Shown here in pieces: positions 7,089 through 12,996 of a stretch of DNA of 13,746 nucleotides (the stretch's first letter is position 1; the number at the start of each line of letters is the position of its first letter). Below the pieces are notes generated by a model, which saw only the letters and a program-made list of their open reading frames with translations, was not told the origin of the DNA and did not search any database. The position numbers and the translations under genes are program-made. Location: positions 1 through 13,746 of the forward strand of contig CALUQA010000032.1 of NCBI GenBank assembly GCA_944322775.1. The letters are read 5' to 3'. Source of the stretch: an uncultured Elusimicrobiales bacterium. Its GTDB lineage: Bacteria; Elusimicrobiota; Elusimicrobia; Elusimicrobiales; Elusimicrobiaceae.

Positions 7089-8178
7089 AATCTTCTTCCT
7101 TGTTGGGCAGTCCGTTCCACACGCTGATGCTGCCTTCCAGCAAGTCCCCTATAAATTTAACCAAAGACATCACTTTGGTATACTGCATATGTTTCGGGCC
7201 GATGATGCCCAGCATGCCCACCGTCTTGTCCCCCACGCGGTAAGCGGATGAAACAATGCTTACGTTTTGCAATTCTTTCAATTCGTTTTCGCTGCCGATA
7301 CTGACGGCAACCTGTTTGCCGCTGCGGCGCAAATCTTCCATTTTTTCCGCCAGCAGACCCGAAAGGCGTTTTCTTTCTTCCACTACATTCATCATTTGCT
7401 TAAGGTCTTCATAATCGGCTTCTTCGGTGTTGGCCAACATGCGGCCCAAACCTTCCACATACAAATCTTCGGCCGAGGTCTGCGGGTTTTGCATGTCCTT
7501 AAGCACTTGCACCGCCAAGTCTGCCACGTCGGCAATTTCGCGGTGGCCCGATTGAATGTACTGCCACAAAAAGCGTTGTGCGTCTTTGAGCGTCATGCCG
7601 GTAATTTCATTATTAATAAAGTTACTCAGCAAGCGCAATTTGGCGGGGGCCAAATCGTACCCCAAGCGCACCGGCCAATGGCGCACGGTGCCGGCTTCCG
7701 TCACAAGCACAGCCAGCACAAGCCCGGGGCCGATGGGCAGGAAGTCCAAGCGTTTGACCACTTGTTCTTCCACGCTGGTGGTATACACAAACCCGGCCGC
7801 ACCCGACAGCTGCGCCAACAGACGCGACGTAGTCACCATGACATTGTCCAGTTCGTTTACGCGTTCATCATATTGTTTTTCAATGCGTTCACGTTCCTGG
7901 GCTGCCATGCGCTGTACGCCGGTTAAATAGTCCACGTAATAGCGGTAGGCTTTATCGGTGGGGATACGCCCGCCGGAAGTATGGGGCTGATAAAGGTAGC
8001 CTTCTTCTTCCAGCGTTTTCATGATGTTGCGAATAGTAGCGCTGGAAATGTCTTTAAGCGCGCTGGACGCAATCAGCTGTGAACCCACCGGGCGGCGGTT
8101 TTCCACAAACTGTTGCACGACCCAACGCAATATCTTTTCTTTTCTTTCTTTGGCTACTTCCGGCTTTACTATTCTCAT
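7081..8178 (-). CDS. hrcA: Heat-inducible transcription repressor HrcA
   Basis: Repressor that binds CIRCE operators and loses activity when GroEL is occupied by unfolded protein, so chaperone genes are induced. The 365 residues show the N-terminal winged helix (about 1-80) with SSATIRNIMKTLEEEGYL (45-62) and HTSGGRIPTDKAYRYYV (66-82), both hallmarks of HrcA, then a GAF-like middle domain. The C-terminal signature has IGSEN (294-298) and GIIGPKHMQY (324-333). Length is normal (about 340-370). It is first in the - strand operon, directly below a CIRCE and a strong promoter, so it is autoregulated. The ATG at 8176-8178 has only a weak ribosome site (AGGCGAAAG), which may keep repressor levels low. 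No groESL is in the window; other CIRCE targets would lie elsewhere. Confidence 0.98.
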   Translation of the reverse strand: MRIVKPEVAKERKEKILRWVVQQFVENRRPVGSQLIASSALKDISSATIRNIMKTLEEEGYLYQPHTSGGRIPTDKAYRYYVDYLTGVQRMAAQERERIEKQYDERVNELDNVMVTTSRLLAQLSGAAGFVYTTSVEEQVVKRLDFLPIGPGLVLAVLVTEAGTVRHWPVRLGYDLAPAKLRLLSNFINNEITGMTLKDAQRFLWQYIQSGHREIADVADLAVQVLKDMQNPQTSAEDLYVEGLGRMLANTEEADYEDLKQMMNVVEERKRLSGLLAEKMEDLRRSGKQVAVSIGSENELKELQNVSIVSSAYRVGDKTVGMLGIIGPKHMQYTKVMSLVKFIGDLLEGSISVWNGLPNKEEDYE

Positions 8179-8205
8179 ACTTTCGCCTGTATCAAAGGGT
8201 TTATT

Positions 8206-8232
8206 TTAGCACTCTTTCTTTTTGTCTGCTAA
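8206..8232. promoter_or_regulatory. CIRCE operator (HrcA binding site)
   Basis: TTAGCACTC (8206-8214), a 9-nt spacer, then GTCTGCTAA (8224-8232). The CIRCE consensus is TTAGCACTC-N9-GAGTGCTAA, so one arm is perfect, the spacer is exact and the other arm matches 7 of 9. It lies right after the hrcA -10 box and should cover the transcription start, which is the usual repressing position. Confidence 0.93.
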
Positions 8233-8233
8233 T

Positions 8234-8262
8234 ATTGTAATCAATTTTTTCTTTTTTGTCAA
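8234..8262 (-). promoter_or_regulatory. Vegetative promoter of the hrcA-grpE-dnaK operon
   Basis: On the - strand TTGACA (8257-8262, perfect) and TACAAT (8234-8239, five of six) are separated by exactly 17 nt. Transcription would start near 8227, inside the CIRCE, and give a leader of about 50 nt to the hrcA ATG. Confidence 0.9.
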
Positions 8263-8422
8263 CCCCCTTTTTAGATTGCTAATTTTAAACCCGTCTGAAC
8301 CGTGTCAAAGATCTATAGAAAACCTTCCCTAACAAACAGTATAGAAAGGGTGTTATTACAGGGCAAGCAAAGTTTTGCATTAGAAATTGGCTCGGCTCTT
8401 TCTGCCCTTTGCTATAAAAAGA

Positions 8423-8428
8423 TAAAAT
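8423..8428 (+). promoter_or_regulatory. Candidate -10 box for tatD, leaderless spacing
   Basis: TAAAAT ends 6 nt before the tatD ATG (8435), which would put the transcription start at or next to the start codon. No Shine-Dalgarno is visible upstream of the ATG (A/T-only DNA). No good -35 is seen; TATAAA at 8413-8418 is an alternative -10. The rest of the divergent hrcA/tatD spacer (8263-8420) shows no further feature I can support. Confidence 0.35.
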
Positions 8429-8434
8429 ATATAT

Positions 8435-9238
8435 ATGTACTTTATAGATTCTCACGCCCATATTAATGACGAAGCCTTTGACGCCGACCGCGAGGAAGTG
8501 ATTAAACGCGTCTTTGAAAGCGGCGTTTACAAATTTATAGAAATTGCCTGCGAAACCAAAGAATGGCATCCCGCGCTGGATTTGTGCAAACAATACCCCC
8601 AGCAGACGGCCGCCGTGCTGGGCATACACCCGCAGGTGGCCCAAACTTACGATGACGCGGCCCGCGCCCTGCTGGATAAATTACTTAAAGACCCGCATGC
8701 CGCAGCCGTGGGGGAAATCGGGCTGGATTACGTTTTTTTGGACGCCTGCCCCAAAGATATTCAACTGCGTGTTTTTGAAGAAATGCTTTCTCTGGCCGGT
8801 CGCGTGCAAAAGCCCATTGTGCTGCACGTGCGGCGTGAAGGGGAAGATTACGAACCCTACGACCAGACATTCCATCTGCTTAAGCACAATTGAACGCCGG
8901 GGCCCGACGAATTCCCGGGGGTGCTGCATTGCTTTTCCGCCCGGAACGGGGAAGCCAAAAAGGCGCTGGACAACGGCCTGTTGCTGGGCATTAACGGCTG
9001 TTTTACCTATAAGAAAAATGAATATATACGCGAAGCCGTCAAAAAAGCCGGCGCCGATAAACTGGTGCTGGAAACGGACTGCCCCTATCTTTCCCCGCAG
9101 GGCAAACGCGGCACCCGCAACGACCCCTCCAATATTCCGCTTATTGCCCAGTGGGTGGCCGACTATTTAAATATGCCGGTAGAAGAACTGGCCGAAATTA
9201 CCACCCAAAACGCCTTGGACTTATACGGCCTGCATTAA
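8435..9238 (+). pseudogene. tatD: TatD family metal-dependent hydrolase/DNase, interrupted by an in-frame TGA
   Basis: The TatD family are metal-dependent deoxyribonucleases of the amidohydrolase fold. One frame runs from ATG 8435 to TAA 9236-9238 and encodes a normal-length TatD of 267 codons, but codon 153 (8891-8893) is TGA. Before it: metal-binding SHAHI (His7, His9), GIHPQ (64-67), GEIGLDY with Glu94, and LHVR with His131. After it, in the same frame: VLHCFSA with His165, GINGCFTY, ETDCPYL with Asp215, and a C-terminal ALDLYG. Each half lacks part of the metal site, so neither should be active alone. TGA ends asd, dapB and the TIGR02757 gene here, so the codon is not generally reassigned. 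Options are a recent nonsense mutation, a sequencing error, or readthrough. A GTG at 8921 could start the second half, but nothing else supports that. I see no other damage. Confidence 0.85.
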
Positions 9239-9247
9239 ATCTTCCAT

Positions 9248-9279
9248 AAAAAAAACCGCCTTTTAGAGGCGGTTTTTTA
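9248..9279. terminator. Bidirectional terminator between tatD and murD
   Basis: The stem CCGCCT (9256-9261) with AGGCGG (9267-9272) around a 5-nt loop has an A-run on the left (9248-9255) and six T residues on the right (9273-9278). It can serve convergent tatD (+) and murD (-), whose stops are 53 nt apart. Confidence 0.92.
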
Positions 9280-9290
9280 TTAATCAAAGT

Positions 9291-10679
9291 TTACTTTCCG
9301 GCTCGTTCCTTTTTTATATAGTCATTGACCAACTTTTTAAACACGCGCCCGCGTTCCTCATAATCTTTAAATTGGTCAAAAGAAGAACACGCCGGGGAAA
9401 GCAACACCGTGTCGCCTTTTTTGGCATGGGCGGCGGCGGTTTGCACGGCTTTTTCCAGCGTGCCGCAGCGAATAATGGGGAACTCCCCTTTCAGTTCGCG
9501 CTCTATTTTATCCATGCATTCCCCAATGCTAAGCACGCCTTTGCAATGCATTTTTAAATAAGGCAGCAACACTTCGTAGGAAGCGCCTTTGTCGCGCCCG
9601 CCCAAAATAAGCCATATGCGTGGGGCACGGTCAAAAGACTTAAGGGCAATAATCGTAGAGTCCAAATTGGTGGCTTTTGAGTCATTCACATACACCACGC
9701 CCTTGTGATAGGCAAAAGGTTCTATGCGGTGCTCCATGGGTTCAAAGCGGTCAAACACGGTTTGAATAATATTGGCCGGCACATGAACAGCCAGCGCACA
9801 AAGCGCGGCCGCCATGGCATTTTCCACATTGTGAATGCCTTTAAGCTTAGGCGGACGCAAATGATGACCGGCACTGAAGATAATTTCGTCCCCGTCAAAA
9901 AACACGTCCGTTTTCAACGGGTGATTGGGCAACGCCGAAAAAGCCGTCAGCGTTCCTTTTATTTTGGGGGCCATTTGCGCGCAATATTCATTGCCGCCGT
10001 TTAATACGGCAAAATCGTTGGCGCGCTGGTTTTTAAACAAACGCGCTTTGGCCTTAATATAATTTGCCATACCGCCGTGGTGGTCCAAATGGTCCGGCGT
10101 AATATTAAGCAGACACGCCACCTTGGGGCGGAAGAACGTGCTGTCCTCCAACTGGTAGCTGGACACTTCTATTACCAAAAAATCCTTGGGCTTCATCTGG
10201 TCCACCGCGGCCGACACGGGAGCGCCGATATTGCCCGTTACAAACACGCGGCGTTTGGGGGCCAAACGCGCACAATATTCTTTTAAAATTTCCCCCAGCA
10301 AAGAGGTAGTCGTGGTTTTGCCGTTGGTGCCGCTGACGGCCAGCACGCATATGCCCTTGGGGGCAAAAGCCAGCGCCACTTCCAGCTCGGAAAACACCGG
10401 TATTTTGCGCTTGCGTGCTTCTTTAAGCACGGCACTTTTGGGAAAAATGCCCGGGCTTTTGACAATAAATCCGCAGGCAAACACTTTTTCGCTGTGGCCG
10501 CCGGTTTCCACTTCCGCCTGAGCGGGCAAACCCAGCGTTTGCAGGTGGGCCATTTCATGCTCTTCGCTAATCAGCACGTCAAACCCGTGGCGGCAAAGCA
10601 AAGCCGCGGCTTGGCGTCCGCTGCGTCCCAGCCCCAAAATACAGGCTTTTTTGCCTTTAAATTTTTCCGGTTTGAACAT
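9291..10679 (-). CDS. murD: UDP-N-acetylmuramoyl-L-alanine--D-glutamate ligase
   Basis: Adds D-glutamate to UDP-MurNAc-L-Ala with ATP in the cytoplasm. The 462-residue protein shows the three-domain Mur ligase plan: N-terminal UDP-binding loop ILGLGRSGRQAA (14-25), the central ATPase domain with P-loop SGTNGKTTTT (116-125), EVSSYQLE (171-178) and NITPDHLDHHG (192-202), and a C-terminal domain with VNDSKATNLDS (331-341), GGRDKG (360-365) and LLSPACSSFDQFKDYEERG (426-444). These are MurD-specific, notably the NDSKATN and SPACSSFD boxes. Length is normal. The ATG at 10677-10679 lies inside the end of murE (23-nt overlap), so murD is probably translated by coupling; a GAGAAAG stretch upstream is a weak ribosome site. 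The TAA stop is followed by the shared terminator. Confidence 0.97.
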   Translation of the reverse strand: MFKPEKFKGKKACILGLGRSGRQAAALLCRHGFDVLISEEHEMAHLQTLGLPAQAEVETGGHSEKVFACGFIVKSPGIFPKSAVLKEARKRKIPVFSELEVALAFAPKGICVLAVSGTNGKTTTTSLLGEILKEYCARLAPKRRVFVTGNIGAPVSAAVDQMKPKDFLVIEVSSYQLEDSTFFRPKVACLLNITPDHLDHHGGMANYIKAKARLFKNQRANDFAVLNGGNEYCAQMAPKIKGTLTAFSALPNHPLKTDVFFDGDEIIFSAGHHLRPPKLKGIHNVENAMAAALCALAVHVPANIIQTVFDRFEPMEHRIEPFAYHKGVVYVNDSKATNLDSTIIALKSFDRAPRIWLILGGRDKGASYEVLLPYLKMHCKGVLSIGECMDKIERELKGEFPIIRCGTLEKAVQTAAAHAKKGDTVLLSPACSSFDQFKDYEERGRVFKKLVNDYIKKERAGK

Positions 10680-12123
10680 ATTCTTTCTCTATGGCCTCCC
10701 TCAGCGTCTTTTGGTCGGAAAACGGCAGTACTTCGTGCCCTATTTTCTGTGTTTGCTCATGCCCTTTGCCCGCCACAATGACAATATCTCCTTTGCGCGC
10801 GGCGCGCACCGCTTTAAAAATGGCGGCGCGGCGGTCGGGCTCTATTTCATAATTGGTAAACCCCGCCATTCCTTTTTGTATGTCGGCAAAAATCTGTTTG
10901 GGGTCTTCGGTGCGCGGGTTATCGTTGGTCAAAAACACCAGGTCGCTGTTTTGGCAGGCGGTGTGGCCCATCAGCGGGCGTTTGGTGCGGTCGCGGTCGC
11001 CGCCGCAGCCAAACACGGTAATCACGCGCCCCTGCTTAAAATTTTCCACCGTTTTATAGGCCCGCTGCAAAGACTCGTCTGTATAAGCAAAATCCACAAA
11101 AACAAAAAAGTCCTGCCCCGCGTCTATGCGTTCCATACGCCCGGGCACGCCGGGCAAATCGGCCAGTCCTTTTAGGGCTGTTTTTTCGTCCACGCCGTTG
11201 GCCACGGCAATGCACAAAGCGGCCAAGGCATTATATACATTGTGTTTGCCCAGCAAATGGATTTGCCCCGCCATGCCGTTTACGGTAAACTGCGTGCCGG
11301 TCAGGCTTTCTTTTATGTCGGCGGCGCGATAGTCGGTCTGCGTTTGCAGCCCATAGGTAATCACGCGCACTTTGCCTTTAAGCATGTCTATCAAACGCTG
11401 GCCGTACGGGTCGTCTGCATTAATCACGGCCGTTTTATGCGGCTTGGTGTTGTCGGCAGACAGCAGCTCTTCAAACAATTTCCGTTTGGCGGCAAAATAA
11501 TTTTCAAAGGTATGGTGAAAATCCAAATGGTCGCGCTGTAAATTGGTAAAAACAGCCGTGTCAAAATGAATATGCCGCACGCGTTGCTGCTCCAGCGAGT
11601 GGGACGAAACTTCCATCACCAGCGCGTCGGTTTGGGCGTCTTTCATTTGTTTAAGCAGTTTAAAAAGCGGCAGGGCCAGCGGGGTGGTGTTGGGTGCGTC
11701 TGCCACCACCTGCCCGTTAATGCGGTAATTGACCGTGCCCAGCACGGACACTTTTTTGCCGCCGCGGCGCAGGGCAGCTTCGGCCAAATAGGAAATGCTG
11801 GTTTTGCCTTTGGTGCCTGTCACGCCGGTAATGCACAAAGCGTCTGAGGGGCGGCCGTAAAACTCATAGGCGGCGTCGGCCATGTCCTGGTCTATGTTAT
11901 CGGACTGAAAATAAGGTGCTTTATATTCCCGCGCAGGCGCCTGGGCAGACACAATAAGCGCCGCCCCCTTGCCAAGGGCGTCCTCAATAAACAAATTGCC
12001 GTCGTGGTGCACGCCTTTAAGCGCAAAAAAGACATATCCCGCCTTTACTTCGGCGGAATTATAGGTCAGCCCCGTCGGCTTAATGCCGCGGGATAAAGCA
12101 AAATCCAACACGCGGGAAAGCAT
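10657..12123 (-). CDS. murE: UDP-N-acetylmuramoyl-L-alanyl-D-glutamate--2,6-diaminopimelate ligase
   Basis: Adds the third stem-peptide residue to UDP-MurNAc-L-Ala-D-Glu. The substrate-selecting loop reads DNPR (401-404), the motif of meso-DAP-adding MurE, in agreement with the dap genes in this window. Other landmarks in 488 residues: TYNSAEVKAGYVFFALKG (20-37) in the UDP domain, P-loop TGTKGKTS (102-109), EVSSHSLEQQR (171-181), AAK with the probable carbamylated Lys213, GKHNVYNALAA (292-302), LPGVPGRMER (323-332), GCGGDRDRTKRP (372-383) and GKGHEQTQ (452-459). One oddity: the usual DYAHTPD box is DFAYTDE (344-350), with Tyr347 in place of a well-conserved His. The start is the ATG at 12121-12123, with no clear Shine-Dalgarno. 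It heads a murE-murD unit lacking the murF and mraY often found between them. Confidence 0.97.
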   Translation of the reverse strand: MLSRVLDFALSRGIKPTGLTYNSAEVKAGYVFFALKGVHHDGNLFIEDALGKGAALIVSAQAPAREYKAPYFQSDNIDQDMADAAYEFYGRPSDALCITGVTGTKGKTSISYLAEAALRRGGKKVSVLGTVNYRINGQVVADAPNTTPLALPLFKLLKQMKDAQTDALVMEVSSHSLEQQRVRHIHFDTAVFTNLQRDHLDFHHTFENYFAAKRKLFEELLSADNTKPHKTAVINADDPYGQRLIDMLKGKVRVITYGLQTQTDYRAADIKESLTGTQFTVNGMAGQIHLLGKHNVYNALAALCIAVANGVDEKTALKGLADLPGVPGRMERIDAGQDFFVFVDFAYTDESLQRAYKTVENFKQGRVITVFGCGGDRDRTKRPLMGHTACQNSDLVFLTNDNPRTEDPKQIFADIQKGMAGFTNYEIEPDRRAAIFKAVRAARKGDIVIVAGKGHEQTQKIGHEVLPFSDQKTLREAIEKEYVQTGKI

Positions 12124-12134
12124 ATGTATATCTT

Positions 12135-12163
12135 ATCAAATTGATACAATACCCGTATGGCAA
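12135..12163 (-). promoter_or_regulatory. Possible murE promoter
   Basis: On the - strand TTGCCA (12158-12163) and TTTGAT (12135-12140) are 17 nt apart, a fair -35 and a weak -10. The -35 would overlap the start codon of the divergent gene. The 33-bp spacer 12124-12156 is all the room available, and the resulting murE leader would be only a few bases. Confidence 0.3.
12142..12150 (+). promoter_or_regulatory. Extended -10 promoter, leaderless, for the TIGR02757 gene
   Basis: TG-A-TACAAT fits an extended -10 promoter (TGnTATAAT) with one mismatch. The box ends at 12150 and the ATG is at 12157, so transcription should begin at or beside the ATG. No ribosome binding site is present between them, and no good -35 is visible. 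Confidence 0.5.
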
Positions 12164-12996
12164 AAAATAAGGCATTTTTTGACGCGCTTTACCGCCAGTA
12201 TAACCGCAAAGGGCTCGTCCACCCGGACCCGCTGGAATTTCTCTCCCGCTGGAAAGACGTGCGCGAGCGGGAAGTGGGCGCCCTGCTGGCCGCCTGTTTT
12301 GCCTATGGCAACGTAAAAGCCATTTTAAAAAATCTGAACTTTCTTTTTTCCGTCATGCCCAACCCCCGCGCGTATGTGCTGGCCGCCACGCCCAAACAGG
12401 TTAAAAAAGATTTTAAAAATTTTAAGTACCGCTTCACCACGGCAGAAGAACTGGCGCGCTTTATTTTTTGCATACAAAAAGTATTAAAGCAATACGGCAC
12501 GCTGGAGGCCTGCTTTTTAAGCGGTCTTACGCCCGCGGATACCTCGGCTGAAACGGCCCTAAAGCATTTTGCCCGCCAATTAAGAAAAGGAGGCCCCATT
12601 GCCACCCTGGTGCCCGCCCCCGACAAAGGTAGCGCCTTAAAACGGCTAAATTTATTTTTGCGCTGGCTGGTGCGCACGGATAATGTGGACCCCGGCGGCT
12701 GGCACGTGCCTGCGCGTCTGCTTATCGTGCCGCTTGACGTGCACATGCACCGCTGTGCCCGCGCGCTGGGGCTGACCAAACGCAACAGCGCGGATATGAA
12801 AACCGCGCTGGACATCACCCGTTCGCTGGCCCGCTTTTGCCCGCAGGACCCCGTAAAATACGACTTTTGCATTACGCGCTTTGGCATTCGGCCGGACATG
12901 GACGAACAAATGCTGACGGCTAAATCCACACGCAAACAAACCGCAAGTGTGCCGCGCACGGCTAAGCGCAAAGCGTCCAAACAGGTTAAAAAATGA
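12157..12996 (+). CDS. TIGR02757/DUF2400 family protein, HhH-GPD glycosylase-like
   Basis: A member of a conserved family of unproven function. Seen in 279 residues: HPDPLEFL (22-29), an ALLAACFAYGN segment (42-52), LVPAPDKGSALKRLNLFLRWLVR (151-173), VDPGGW (177-182), VPLDVHMHRCARALGLTKR (191-209) and DPVKYDF (231-237), which together are typical of TIGR02757. The PLDVHxxR block resembles the PVDTHxxR block of HhH-GPD DNA glycosylases such as Nth and MutY, where the Asp is catalytic (here Asp194). No LPGVGRKTA hairpin or lysine equivalent to Nth Lys120 is evident and there is no C-terminal Cys cluster. Any nucleic-acid role is therefore inference. The last 25 or so residues form a Lys/Arg-rich tail, possibly for nucleic-acid binding. 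It is divergent from murE, lacks a ribosome site (see promoter at 12142), and its TGA overlaps the next ATG. Confidence 0.85.
   Translation: MAKNKAFFDALYRQYNRKGLVHPDPLEFLSRWKDVREREVGALLAACFAYGNVKAILKNLNFLFSVMPNPRAYVLAATPKQVKKDFKNFKYRFTTAEELARFIFCIQKVLKQYGTLEACFLSGLTPADTSAETALKHFARQLRKGGPIATLVPAPDKGSALKRLNLFLRWLVRTDNVDPGGWHVPARLLIVPLDVHMHRCARALGLTKRNSADMKTALDITRSLARFCPQDPVKYDFCITRFGIRPDMDEQMLTAKSTRKQTASVPRTAKRKASKQVKK

Noticed and set aside
8271..8282. Palindrome TTAGATTGCTAA near the CIRCE, possible second operator
   Set aside because: It shares only the outer TTAG/CTAA with CIRCE and has no 9-nt spacer. Such short A/T-rich palindromes arise easily by chance.
8282..8308. Second hrcA promoter: TTGACA (8303-8308) with TAAAAT (8282-8287) on the - strand
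   Set aside because: The spacer is 15 nt, too short for a good vegetative promoter, and the nearer promoter at 8234-8262 is much better. Kept only as a weak possibility.
8891..8893. Genome-wide reassignment of TGA to an amino acid
   Set aside because: asd, dapB and the TIGR02757 gene all end in TGA at family-appropriate lengths and in start-stop overlaps.
8891..8925. TGA in tatD as selenocysteine with a SECIS hairpin
   Set aside because: The GC-rich stretch just after TGA forms only a short imperfect stem, and the position is not a catalytic or metal-binding residue in TatD. No sel gene is in the window.
8921..9238. Separate small gene starting at GTG 8921
   Set aside because: It is the in-frame continuation of tatD and begins in the middle of the VLHCF metal-binding segment, so it is a fragment rather than a gene.
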